From NCBI GenBank assembly GCA_024811115.1, contig JAKOGH010000833.1:169964-233963 (forward strand): 64,000 nt of DNA, given 5' to 3'. This DNA is from Terana coerulea (taxonomy: Eukaryota > Basidiomycota > Agaricomycetes > Polyporales > Phanerochaetaceae). The stretch's first letter is position 1. Every line of letters starts with the position of its first letter. The notes beneath the pieces were generated by a model. The model made no database searches. It worked only from the letters and a program-made list of their open reading frames with translations, and was not told the DNA's origin. Of the stretch, positions 11,467 through 22,465 are shown in pieces. The translations under genes and the position numbers were made by a program.

Positions 11467-12960
11467 ATGCGTTTCGTTGCGTCCTCGTACACTCCTAGAG
11501 CACCTAGACCGTCGTATCCATACCAGCAGCCGTCTACTTACGACGTAATGCTCGCCACCCAGTCCTCGCCAGGGTATCTAACCGACACCCCGCCTTTGGT
11601 GGCACGGTCGCTGGCATCTACACCGTCGTCGTCAGCATTACCGGAAGTCGAAGGCATCCGCGGACTCCCCTGCCGACGAGGCTGAAATTCTGTACGCCAC
11701 AGGCCTTGACCGCCTGGATCTGAATGGAGACGAGTCTACCAGTTGGAAGCAAGACCACATCGTCCAGAAAAACTCTGCATTGCCATACAAAGCAAGGGGT
11801 GGTGCTCCGACGTTTGTTCCAAATCCGCACGCGTCTCCGTACATCCCCACCATAGTCAGGAGACGCGCTGCCGCCGATCCGGCCAATTGTGGAATCGACA
11901 CAACGACCTGGCAACCGCATCGCGACTGGGTGAGGGCCTTCCGGGCGGGGTCTGTGGCGGCGTGGCCGCCCTCTAGAGAGAGTGGGCCCAAGGTATCGTC
12001 GACGGTGGACCTTGGGATACGGCGATCATGTCCGAGCTCGCGGCCAGGTTCGTTGAACGGGTTGCAGAAGGCTGTTCAGCGGAGCTGGCCTATGTTGCTC
12101 CATTGGCTCTAGACGTGCACCGATGTTTCCAAGCGCACCTGGGTGAAAGCGTAGCGACGTCGTTCCTTGCACTGCTAAAACAGCATCTGCTTTCAGAGTA
12201 TAGGGCATGGTGGCTATCAGTGAGTTTCTTCCTCTTCTGGCCCTCTTCTGCTCAAGTCCTTCTCGCTGTGCAGACTTTGCCGTCATCGATAGCCAGTATC
12301 CCGACATGCTCTGCGTCACCGCCACACATGCCGGCATACCGGAACGTCTCCTCCGCAATAGCCGTAGCGACGTTTGTGGGGGACCTCTTTTCGGAGGACC
12401 TCGTGAAGGGCTCGTTCGTCCAGCTGTGCATGAACATGCTCCTCGACAAACTATCGCTACTGGAAGAAGTTGAAGCATTGCACGTCGTCATATCTCACTC
12501 CGGAGAGCGACTCTACGATCGAGTGCCCCTGTATGACATCCTCGGTAACCTCCAGAACCGGTGCGCAGACTCGCCTATATCCAGTGTGGTCGGCAGCCCC
12601 AATGTTGCTCAGCAAGTGCAGCATCACCTCAACGTAGGTCCCTGTTTCTGGCGATTGCTATCCCCTGGGCCCTCACACCCGTTGCCCTATTAGACTATTG
12701 CGACCATGATCGATACCTGGGCAGCCGCACGTTCTACGCCAGCCCCATCCGAGTTTTCGGAAACGGCGACCGACTACTCCGACGACAACCCCGAGCACAC
12801 AGTCCACCGATCCATTTCGTCAGAACAAAATCATCCTGCGACTTTCCCCGACGAGAGCAGGGCGCCGTCGCGACCCGCGCCGCAGGCGGCAGAACCGAAT
12901 GCGCTACAGGCGCATGTCAAGTCCCCGGAACGACGGTGGGCTGATATCGTCAAGGCGTGA
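11467..12960 (+). CDS. MIF4G-domain protein (eIF4G-like)
   Basis: A spliced gene with its TATA box near 11354. The N-terminal exon is Pro/Ser/Tyr-rich. The central part (from about 12000) contains SELAARFVERVAEGC and, after introns near 12219-12290, AIAVATFVGDLFSEDL, followed by a helical stretch (LCMNMLLDKLSLLEEVEAL). This is the pattern of a MIF4G HEAT-like domain, which binds eIF4A or other translation factors. The C-terminal exon (about 12706-12960) is acidic/Ser-Pro-rich and ends RRWADIVKA. A 47-base intron after RDW (about 11930-11976) restores frame well. The link near 11600-11650 needs a frame change, either an unseen intron or a sequence error. It is not a full eIF4G and may be a shorter basidiomycete MIF4G protein. 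Confidence 0.68.
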
Positions 12961-13420
12961 TTCGGTTTGCTGGGTCATACTCTGATTATCATTGCATGTT
13001 CTCAGCTACCCCACAACACTCCTTATCTTCGCATTGTCTCTTCTCATTAGCACCGTGCATTGAACACTTCATCTAATGTATCAAGTATCACCGAAGTACT
13101 GAAAGAAAGAATCATTTTACCCAAAACATCTAGCGCGCCTCCAACACGACTTCATTGTACAATGCAACATGGGTCATTATGAGATCGACAGGTGGTGATA
13201 GACATTGATGTCTTACAGATACAAGCGTATAATAGCTTGGGACAGTTATGGTGAACAGCGCAGATAAAAAGGAGGCGAGGTGGGTAGAGGTCGCGAGTAT
13301 GATTGAAAATACGAAGAAGAAATGAATGAGTGAATGCTATAAGTACGAAGGGTCCTAGCACAATGATGGCGGCCTGACCCTTGTTGATATGTTTCTGTCT
13401 TTTCAGACCTTGCACGTCGT
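12961..13420. other. Intergenic between convergent genes
   Basis: Shared 3' region of the MIF4G gene (plus) and NOT2 (minus). I see nothing beyond AT-rich stretches compatible with 3' ends. Confidence 0.5.
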
Positions 13421-15516
13421 TCACATCGCCGCGACGCCGAGGCTCTGGAACCCGCCGACGCGACCGCCGGGGACGATCGCTTGCGGCTGGTGCTGCTGCT
13501 GCTGGGCCTGCGCGCTTTGGGGCTGCGCGAGCTGGAGTGTCGGCCCGGGCGCAAACACGGGTGTGCTCTTCTCCTCCAGGTCGGAGTAGAGGACGGTCAT
13601 CTCCTTGCGGGCCTTCTCCCAGTTCTCGGGGTCCCAGTACGAGTACGTGCCCTGTTCGCCGCCCGGGATCTTAACGGACGACGGCGTCGCGTTCTCCTTC
13701 GTGATCCACAGCCGCATCTCCTTGTGGTATCGCCAATTCCTGTTCCAACTGCTGAGCGTTGTCAGCGCCGGGGCTCCTGTGAAGCAACAAAACGGGAACT
13801 CACAGCTCCTGGGCGGCGATTTCCTGCAGCGCGTCCTTTGGCGAGGCGTAGAACATGAAGAATAGCGTCTCGTCGCTGAACGCAGCCGCCTTACCAGGTC
13901 CTGGTGGTGGTGGCGCGACGTTGTAGCATGCCGGCAGGTGGAAGTCGGGCTCCACTGTATGCGCTGCAGAGGAGTCTGCCCACGGCGTTATGAACGTCGA
14001 GTACAAGCTCCTGCCCAGACGTCGGTAAGGAACAAGAGATGGCGTACGAAGGGCACTCACCCTGGTGTTTGCATGTCCAACCCCATTGTACCCAGATCCG
14101 TCCCTACTGCGAGAAGATTTGTGTCCAGATCGGCGCTCTTAATCATCGCTAGGAGGCCAAGCAAGCCCCATCGGTCGGCGGGCGACATAAGGACCTGTTG
14201 CGCCGGTGTCTGTGGGACCGTCGTCCCCGACACCTGCACGGAGCCCTGAGAAGGGTGAATGGGCGTGTCTGCGGCCACGTTGCCGTTCCCTATGTATGGC
14301 GTATGTTGCGGCGCGCCGACCTGCGACTGCTGTTGCTGTGGTTGAGAGAATGACGCCGGCGGAGGTACACCGGGTGGGCCTGATAGATGCTGCGATGGTA
14401 GTTGTGGCTGGTTCCCAGACTGTTGCGTTGACTGTCCGTGGTTGGCACGCGCGCCGTTCTGCGTCTGCGGGAAGGCCGTCGCGGGCTGCTGACTTAGGTT
14501 ATCGTTGGTTGAGTTCCAAGCTGCGGCGGCCGCGGCGAGGCTGTTCTGGTTATTGAGCTTTAGCGCGTAATTCTGAGTTGCGGAGGAACGCCCGTCAGCA
14601 TGACCGGGACGTCCTACCAGGAGGGTGAATTGCATAACGACGAGGACTCACCCGCTTGTCCGCTTCCAACTGGAAACTCCCCTGATTTCTCGCCTGACTC
14701 AGGTTCAGCACGCCTGGCTGCTGCTGGCCGCCTCCCGTTAACGATCCAAGCAAGTTCTGCCGGTGCTGGTCGTTATTCTGCTGGAAGCCGTTAAGGCCTG
14801 GCGGATGGCTGTCGGTACTCTGCGAAGCTTGCGCGGATGGTTGCTGTACTGCCTGTCCCGAGCCTCCCAGGGCTGGGAAATCATCTGCCGTAAAGTCTCT
14901 TTGTCCACTCGCGACCGCTCCTGCACCGTTACCAACCACCCCTGCGCCCGTCCCAGCTTGACTCGCATAACTCGTCGCGTTCGTCGTTGATGGCGTATTT
15001 AGACTCGTTGGCGTCGAGCCTAATGCAGGAAAGTCATTTGGGTCAAGTCCCACTTCGCTGGCTGACGACACGGAGGGGGCCGTTCCGAGACTTGGTGCGG
15101 TATTTTGTGTGAGATGCGGCGGTAGACTGGGTGTCGCGCCTGTCGTCTGTTGGCTCTGAGGCTGCTGCTGCTGGTGTGATGTATGCGGTATTGGTGTCTG
15201 AGACGTATGCTGAGAGGATGTTTGTTGCGACTGCTGTATCCCTCCAACGTATGGGAAACCGCTTTGACCTCTCTGCTGAATGTAATTCGGCGATGGCTGA
15301 GGAACTATGTTCTGTGTCGACCTGTGGTTTGGCAACGCAGGATACCCGGGCATTACGTTTCGTGGTGGTATCCCGAACGTTGGATATGGCTGTCGGAAAG
15401 GCCCTCCTAAGGCAGGATTTGGTCCCAGACTTGGTGGCCGCTGAGGTGGTTGCCCTGCATGCAATTCAATAATAATCGCATTTTGCCCAAGATTTTTCGT
15501 CACCTGTTCGATTCAT
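13421..15516 (-). CDS. NOT2: CCR4-NOT complex subunit NOT2 (CDC36 homologue)
   Basis: NOT2 bridges NOT1 and NOT3/5 in the cytoplasmic and nuclear deadenylase complex that shortens mRNA tails. The start chosen is 15516 (MNRT, then a short intron, then GQPPQRPPSLGPNP). The N-terminal half is Gln/Pro/Ser-rich and contains two DFPALG motifs. The C-terminal half shows the NOT2/3/5 box: DRWGLLGLLAMIKSADLD, EPDFHLPACYNVAPPPP, SDETLFFMFYASPKDALQ, a W-R-Y-H-K-E-M-R-L-W-I segment and GTYSYWDPENWEK, which are hallmarks of the family. Introns lie near 13745-13805, 13970-14060 and 14610-14650. The frame across the 14635 junction is not clean and may hide a frameshift. The tail after the domain is Gln-rich. 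It is divergent from RPC9 with only about 290 bases between the starts. Confidence 0.9.
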
Positions 15517-15803
15517 ACTGCTTTGCGGTCTTTCAGATGGTCGCAAGAGGGATATGTAGTTGAGTGAAAGATTGTGTGTGCGTGGTAGGAGACAAGAAAT
15601 AAAGTCGAATTTCGCACGTACTTCCGAGTCGCAGTTCGCGGACGGCGAGCGCGCATTTCACTCTCTATTCAACCACCACCTTCATCTTTCTTTAATCGTA
15701 CCTATGCCTTTGTCATAAAAGGCTCCCGCTTCTCTTTGTCTCGATTGCTGTCTGTCCCTTCGGTTGTAAGCGAGACAAAGCCCCTAACTGCAGATCGCTC
15801 GTA

Positions 15804-16587
15804 ATGGAGGTAAGTACATTCCTACGGATTCCGCCACTATTGTGATCTCAAACCTTGGTTCACAGGTTGTGAACCCTCGCTCAGCTTTGTTATCGAACTA
15901 CGAAGTCTTGACGTTGCTTCGAGAGCTCGAAAGCGATCATCTCGCGAAAGCGCGAACGGCATTACGCATCAAAAAGAGGAAGAGGCGGCGGGGACACCTT
16001 CAAAGAGCCATGTCGTTCAGGAGGAAGTGCTAGAGAACCTGAGGACCATCGAAGTCGAAGTGCGTTATTTTTACGAGACGCGCCTTCCTTTCTCATTATT
16101 CTATGACCAGGCCATCCAGTATCTCTCGGCAGACTTCCAGCCCACCGGCTCACAAACTGAGACAGGCATCAGCCAACTAACAAGGTCGCTTGCTGCCTAC
16201 GACCTCACCAAAGCGGAGAAACTCCAAGTCGTCAATCTCGCCCCGGTGGAACCAGTTGAGCTCTATGTGGTGCGTCTATTATCCATGTTTGTCATAGCAT
16301 AGTACTAAGGCTAGGCTAGATCGTGGAAGAACTAGAGGATCGCTTTACCGACCAAATCGACGAGATGCTCTCCCTCGTTAAATCCTCGCTTGCTGGTGCT
16401 CCCCTACGTCAGAATCCACACATGGGGCCAACGCTGCTCCTGAAGCAGCTCCGGAGCAGTTCATCTACTCCGAGGACGCATATGTCGACCAGGCCGACGG
16501 CTGGGAGCAAGACGGGAACGGAGACGTATTTGACGATACGGGCGAGGGGCGGGTATTGAGGGTGATCTGGACATCGAGGAAGATTGA
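15804..16587 (+). CDS. RPC17: RNA polymerase III subunit RPC9 (RPC17/CRCP)
   Basis: RPC9 pairs with RPC8 in the RNA polymerase III stalk, which helps initiation on tRNA and 5S genes. Exon 1 is ATGGAG followed by a gtaagt intron. Then come NPRSALLSNYEVLTLLREL, the AIQYLSADFQPTG segment, LTKAEKLQVVNLAPVEPVEL and EELEDRFTDQIDEMLSLV, which is the HRDC-like fold typical of the family. The acidic tail ends GDLDIEED. As given, the reading frame is broken three times, at an A-run (15971-15975), a C-run (16401-16404) and a G-run (16546-16549). Correct family sequence resumes in another frame each time, so these look like homopolymer sequencing errors in an essential gene. Confidence 0.88.
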
Positions 16588-17222
16588 ACTCAAGATCCAT
16601 ACACCCATTAGCAGGCCACGGGGCATTTCCCCACTGTCTGGGTTCCACGAACCGCGCCTGCGGGGCCGTTGGAACCGCCGTCTTCCGCCGACGCAGCACT
16701 TCATATAGTGGAGATCCGTACTCCTTACGGGTTTCTATGGAGCCTGGGCCAATCGGAGATAAAGGACGCAGGACAACATGCGCCCTGAAGGACATTCAGC
16801 CACCGCATACCAAGAACCTGCGCAGCACACTGCCCTTGGGCGGTACATAAGTCTTCGTCGAAGACCGGCAGGATGGCTCTCTTACTTGGGAATCAGGAAT
16901 TAGATATACAGTATATTCATCGTTATATGCGTGGGTATGTATACTACTTTAGTCCGGGTCGCGGTCAACACGTTACAGACTGTTCGGAAGAGAGACTACT
17001 TTAAGAGGCATTTCTTTGGAAAGTTCAATGTCGTGAATTTTCGAAAAGCGCGACTGCGAGAAGCATCATAAATTGGAATGGCATCGCATGGAGAGGGTAA
17101 ACAAGGCCAATGGTGGGCAAGGCGGCGAGAAGATGGTTCGAAAGGGTATAAGAAAGATATGTGTGGTGGGATGGAAGTACGATGCGTCGAATTGACATCG
17201 AGGAACAGTGAAGTGAGGGTCT
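16588..17222. other. Intergenic
   Basis: Convergent 3' region between RPC9 (plus) and a CaaX gene (minus). No supported gene. Short minus frames at 16996-17248 look like chance openings. Confidence 0.5.
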
Positions 17223-17670
17223 TCACATGATAATGCAGCAGCTACCACTGTGGCTGCCGGGACTGTTGCTTGCAGTTGGCCGTGCTGGCTTCCCGCGAGC
17301 TACTTGCACCGTCACTTGATTAGCACCAGCTTCGCAGGGGCACTGGGCGGTCCACGTACTGTCGTTGTACGAGATCGCAGAGACCGACGCCGTTGGTGAG
17401 CTCCCCCTGACTCCGACTGTCCTCGGGTTTTGGAACACCTAAGTAGCCGCTGTGCTGCCCGTGTGCGGGCGGGAGTTGAATGGCGACTGTATAGGCGCGA
17501 GGGGTGTTGTGATTGTGGCGATGGGGAGTTGGTATATGGGTTGTAGCTGGACTCGGGAGCGGGGAACGCGTAGGACGCCTGGGCTGGGGTGCTTGATAGA
17601 CGTCGGGTTCAGGCATGCCAGGTGCGTTATAGGAGGGATGTGACGTTTGAGGCTGCGGCATGGTAGCCAT
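17223..17670 (-). CDS. Small CaaX-box protein, copy 5 (ends CIIM)
   Basis: The minus-strand start at 17670 opens a Pro/Thr/His-rich frame (MATMPQPQTSHPSYNAPG, then PEPDVYQAP) that runs to 17320. An overlapping second frame ends SHSGSCCIIM-stop at 17223, a CaaX box with a preceding Cys. Joining needs either a 46-base intron (gtcggt...gcccag, near 17346-17391) or a frameshift plus a 45-base intron (gtacgt...gctaatcaag). Either route reaches the same tail. The Pro/Tyr-rich body and CC-I-I-M ending match the plus-strand CaaX genes. The C-terminal call is firmer than the exon structure. Confidence 0.6.
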
Positions 17671-19101
17671 TAGGATAGAGATTGTTGGTTTGTGAGGAGT
17701 GAAGATGAGGATGAGCTTGGAGGTTTATCGAGTATGACCATGTCCCAAGTCATATACGAACGTCGAAACGCCTAACGACACTGCCTCTGTCGGTTCGGAA
17801 TGACTCCTTGTAAGGTTCGCGAAGAAGGATTGCCATTCATGGTCCCCTACGCCTTCTGTGGGCACAGCCTGCATGGGGCATGGGTCGTTTTTTTGCGCCA
17901 CCTCGTGTCGGGCTGTGTGACACATCCGGCCGTGAAACGCAACATGACAACAGACCTGCTTTGCGTCTGTTGATTACGCGGGACAGAGAGGGCTAGTGAG
18001 CGACAGATCGTGCCCAACGGGTCCGCGGGTGGATGCATAATCTCCGGGAAGGCCGAAGATGGGAAGCCAGTGGGGTACTGGGATCGGTCACATGCATATG
18101 CTGAGGCGGTGGAAAGAAAGGCTGCTGGCAGCCACAGCCTGCGAAGATGTGGGAAGAGCTGGCGACGAGCCAACTAAGTCTAGTCTGCTGCTGGGGCTGT
18201 TGCGCTGGTCAGCGCGGACGGCGACAGATGGTCCACGCTACTTGTGCGTGTTCGAGATGTGAAGGCCACCGAAGCGTGAGTCTGCCATCCGCCATCAGGC
18301 CTCAGGTCGAGGTCGGTCCCATTTCACAGCCGCTTGCAGACGCCAGTCGACCAAGCAGCGAGCTGAGCGGCCCCGGCCAGTCGAATTGCCAATGTGGAGA
18401 GAACAATAAGTCTGCTGGCAGTGGAGAGTTTGAGATTGAGCAGTGCACGAAACGTGGCAAGGGTCGAAACTTACCTGCGCTGCATTTCTACCCGTGGAGC
18501 ACGGGTGCGAATGCACTCAAGTGATCGGAAAGCGACCGCGAACAGGATGTGCATTCCGTCGGTGCCCAGTGCTATCTATCATAAGCTCGTGATATACCAG
18601 CTCTTTAAGAACAAAGGCGTACAGCTCGCCTTCAAGAGATCCCTGGTGCTGACCACCGCATACAGGGTCGCAGCTCGCTACACCGCACCTGCCAGGAAAG
18701 CTCGAGTTCGCCTTCCAACGCGAACACATGGCCCGGTGCATTCGGGCGTAAATGGTTGTGGCCTATGCTTGGATGTGAAACAGTGACTGAAAGACGTTCG
18801 CATTTTAGATTGGGACGGCGGGGACATGGTGCTGACGGTGGTAAACTAGGAAGAGGGCGCTCATGCGATGGCGATGCGGCCGCGGGGCGAAAGAGACGCT
18901 AGCGCTAACGTGAACTCAACGTGAACGGAGGTTCGCTTGGCTCTGTTGACTATCAATCCGGGTGGCATCGCTTATTACTGTCGTACATTAAGACATAAAT
19001 ATTGTCCCTGTCCCCACTGGTAAGCTTCGTCCAGATGTCCACCAGTACACGGCGGGACCGCTAGCAACCGTGTACATCCGCGCTCGGTGCTTGAAGCTTG
19101 T
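17671..19101. other. Gene-poor interval, 1.4 kb
   Basis: Between the two minus-strand CaaX genes. Several 60-130 codon frames exist on both strands (for example 17847-18173 minus and 18147-18524 plus), but none has a recognisable domain or coherent splicing. Confidence 0.4.
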
Positions 19102-19478
19102 CTACATTATTGTGCAGCATCCACATCCTTCCTCTTCGATCGTTTCTGAAGCCTGATAACCGGGTGTTGCAGTTGGACCATGACGACCATGGTGGTGCGT
19201 GTAGAGATCTAGTGGGATAACGTCAGGTCGCTTGCGCAAAGATAGATATAGAAGAAGACTAACACCCACTACGATGCTCTGAGACTCCTCCATAAACCTG
19301 GTGGGGATATGGCTCATATTTTTCTGCATCCGTCCAGTAAACTCTTGGACTGGTGCAACTGTGCAAGGTTGATAGATCAATTACGGGCAATCATGCGAAT
19401 CGAGTCTAGCATGACTTACTATGGTTGGTTCGGGTCGTGCTCCCATACGGTAGCAGTCACTATATTTTGAGATGGCAT
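19102..19478 (-). CDS. Small CaaX-box protein, copy 6 (ends CTIM)
   Basis: A TATA box (on the plus strand agtatatatccc, near 19567-19576) lies about 90 bases upstream of the ATG at 19478. Exon 1 encodes MPSQNIVTATVWEHDPNQPY. A gtaagt...cacag intron leads to a Tyr/Pro-rich exon (EKYEPYPHQ). A 68-base intron gtttat...gcgcaag leads to the last exon, with a His-rich stretch and the tail ETIEEEGCGCCTIM-stop. The CaaX box is CTIM with two more cysteines next to it, as in copies 2 and 4. Membrane anchoring by farnesyl plus palmitoyl groups is an inference from the motif. Confidence 0.72.
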
Positions 19479-20606
19479 TGTGACGTTTGTTGAGGATAAC
19501 AAGGCGTTGGTTTGTTAGTCGAGAGGAGGGCTACTCTGGTGAAGCACCTTGGACACTGCGGCACGCAGTATATATCCCCCGCGCCGCCGCATCTGACCAG
19601 GTGAGCTATTCAGGGAAATGTCAGTGATCTGTGTCGCATCTTGGCCTCTTTTCCCAAATGAAAGGTTTTTTGACGCGTCTATGCATGATTTGGAGCAGTT
19701 AGCGGCCAGTCCGACAGTACAAGCGAGCCTCGTGCTGCCATTCCCGAGCTCGAGTGGAGCGGGGAGCACAACAGCAACTCACCTTTCATGGGCTGTAGCG
19801 TGCTATGAAGTTGATGTGGCGTGGCGCAGTAGCCGGGAAGGGCAATTTTCCCGTCACGCCACAGGCGATATGAACCGGACGACCAGTGCGAGAGGACATG
19901 TCCAAGCTGGAAGATTGCAGACCCTTGTCATGTCTGTACCGTCCATATGCGCTGTCTGCCTTGCTCAGCCGCCAGTTTCGCACCACTTCTCCCAGTCTTG
20001 AAGCTCGAGAGTCAGATGCTTCGGGAATGAACTGGGGGACACGTCTGGTATGGAGGACCTGGCCATGTATTTGACTAGATGGGGCGTCATGACGAGCTTC
20101 AATCTAAGGGCCAGCAAGCCAACCCGTAACGTTGCGCTGACAGTCTTCCTGGAAATCCGCCAGACGGTCTGTCAAGGGACCCCCGCCTTGGACGCGCCGA
20201 GTCGGCTTACGCAGCGACTACAATACCAACCACTTTCAGCGGCCTAGGCAAACCTGCCAAAATCTTCAGTGCCAGCACAGGCAGCCGGTTCGTCGCCACT
20301 GCCGAGATGAAGTACACTGGGGAATGGTGATCAAAATCGTCGGAAGAGGAATGGTCGCGCCTTGGCTGTGCTGGACCCTTGGAATATTAATGTTGATATT
20401 GAGGTGCTTGTCGAGATCTGAATGTTGACCGAATAGACACACAGGCAGTATGGGTGGCAAATCTACCATGTATACTCCGATGGTGAGGGTGAAAGAACAG
20501 AGTAACACGAGCCATCCCAAGCGGTGGAAGTGGAGAGAAAGGTACAAGACGGATCAATTTCCAGTCCGAAAGACCTGTGACGCCGGCCCGGGTTAGTCTC
20601 GTTCCC
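19479..20606. other. Gene-poor interval
   Basis: Holds the promoter of the minus CaaX gene (TATA near 19567-19576). No other feature is supported. Confidence 0.45.
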
Positions 20607-20714
20607 GACTCGTAAAGAGGTTGCTCGCAGCCAGCACGCTTCGCGCTTTGTTACTGTTTGTAATGTAGTAAGCGGAGTTTGAAAGGCGCGCTGCAGAGCA
20701 ACCTCTTTAGAGTC
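20607..20714. repeat. Imperfect inverted repeat, 24-base arms
   Basis: The left arm 20607-20630 and right arm 20691-20714 are reverse complements except for two compensating single-base indels; the core taaagaggttgctc is perfect. The spacer is 60 bases. It could form a hairpin or be the termini of a very short MITE-like element. No flanking target-site duplication is obvious. Confidence 0.75.
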
Positions 20715-21240
20715 TGGTGACTTTGGATCATCATGTGTAGATGAAAGTCACGTGAGCCCTAGTAAGCAAAGTTTGTATAGGGACTTCGACGGGGGTAACA
20801 AGGCTGGGCTTACCTGGCGCCTATACATCTGCTAGGTTTTGGAGGTTGGTAGCATACGGCAGCGCAAGCTCTGACAGGAAAATTACTCGGATGCCTTATA
20901 AATTAAATGAAAATGTGCCAATAATGTCTGGTATAAACTGTATGATGTTTATTTCAGTGCAGATTCCCAGGTACGTGAAAGTGGGCCTCTGGAGGCCATC
21001 AAGTGCTCTTCAGCGCACCCAGCAATGCAAGACTAATACCGTAAAAATAAAATAGACATGCAATACATCCAAGACATGACATTTGAGGAGTTTGTGAGTA
21101 TATACAGTGAGGTGGAGAGGTCGCAGAAGGCAAGAGGTACAGAGACGAACCGAGCGTTACAAACTCCTTACTTACCTCGTTACAAGCGTAGGCGCTCACG
21201 TGAGTTTCATCTACACCCCAATGATCCAAACTCAGAGTCA
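20715..21240. other. Intergenic
   Basis: No supported gene. Frames at 20846-21055 and 21058-21301 are short and lack recognisable features. Confidence 0.45.
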
Positions 21241-21319
21241 CCAGACCCTTTGCCCGCGTCCCTGCACCAAGCAGTTGTTATCCGATAACAAACATCAGTA
21301 ACGCGGGCAAAGGGTCTGG
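21241..21319. repeat. Perfect 19-base inverted repeat
   Basis: Positions 21241-21259 (ccagaccctttgcccgcgt) are exactly the reverse complement of 21301-21319, with a 41-base spacer. GC-rich arms would give a very stable hairpin in either transcript. It may be a MITE end pair, a fold-back small-RNA source or a terminator-like structure. Confidence 0.9.
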
Positions 21320-21329
21320 AACCGAGACT

Positions 21330-21330
<1 letters not shown>

Positions 21331-21363
<33 letters not shown>
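21331..21363. repeat. ATC trinucleotide microsatellite, 11 units
   Basis: Eleven uninterrupted ATC units, starting 12 bases after the 19-base inverted repeat. Confidence 0.95.
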
Positions 21364-21364
<1 letters not shown>

Positions 21365-22279
21365 CTCATATATAAAAATCATGGCACCAAAGTAACAAAA
21401 GCCTTCAATTCTGCACTGACTCACCTGGGGCGTGCCCCTCTGCAGCGCGTAGTATAAGTACGTTTACTGACCTCTGACCGATTTACCCGCCCTCGCAGTT
21501 CGTATCACGGATTTCGGGCCATTCTATCCTTGCTGATCCGCACCATGGTCTGTCTTACTCGTCCTAACCCTCGCAGCCTCTGCCGGTGTCTGGCGTTCCG
21601 GTCAGGTCCGCCGCATCTGCCAAATTTTGACAAGTGCTTACGCGTAGATCTCCTCTGCTTTCTGGCGCATATATATACAGACTGAATCTCACCAGTTTTA
21701 CAGGCAGCGGAACTGTTGTATGCAGTTAGTTTATTTCAGCCGCAGTCGTGGTGCTAGTAGCCATAGCCGTAGTAGTGGCTTGAAGTTGCAGCAGGCACCC
21801 TCGTAGCAGGCACCCTCGCCCAACGCCACCCTAACCCAACGCCAAGCTGGGCCCCTCCCGCAGCGAAGCCTGCGAAGGCACCTCTTGTAATACTTACTAT
21901 TACTTACTAGTCAGTCACAGCGATAATACTTAAGTAAGTAGACCTAATAGTGTGCGTCAAGCACATGCATAAGACATACTGACTCTAATCTATAGCCCCT
22001 GAATAAATCAAACCAGAAACGTAGAAACCGATGACACTTTGATACACCGACTCGGATGCGCTCTGCAGACCAGGCTGGGTCATCTAGACCTAAACAGCAT
22101 GTACCGCCGGGGCACACGGTTAGTGTGCTGTTGCTGTCGGCCCTCTCCATCTACAGCACTTCCAAGGCTTAAGTGCGCTGACAGCTGTGCGTGCTGCAGT
22201 CAGGGAAATGAACATTAATATTTGCTATGAATCCAGAAGGGTACAGTCTTACATTTGGTAGGTGGGGTAGCAGGCGGCG
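21364..22279. other. Non-coding stretch with short tandem motifs
   Basis: Near 21785-21835, agcaggcaccctcg occurs twice in a row and a cccaacgcca motif occurs twice. Near 21885-21940 there are several ttacttact-type repeats. No gene is supported. Confidence 0.5.
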
Positions 22280-22465
22280 ATGTCGCCTCATCAGAACTTG
22301 AATACACGTCCTGACTCTCCTCAGCGCTGGGAAGAGGAAGGCATCAGTTCTGACTCAAACAATACGGGGATGGCTCTTACTCATGGCGGCTGCACCCTGA
22401 TGCTTTGGGATCGCGACAAGGATCCTGCACGTATTTTGGGGGCGGCCTCGCATCACTTGCGGTGA
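22280..22465 (+). pseudogene. Possible decayed CaaX-gene exon
   Basis: The frame starts MSPHQNLNTRPDSPQRW, continues acidic and Ser/Asn-rich, then reads HGGCTLM. That would be a CaaX tail (CTLM) if a stop followed; instead the frame runs on for 20 codons (LWDRDKDP...). The TRPD segment is reminiscent of TRADPR and TRGDPR in copies 1 and 2. A candidate acceptor (ctcatcag) precedes AACTTG near 22292. It could be a family member that lost its stop, or chance. Confidence 0.3.
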
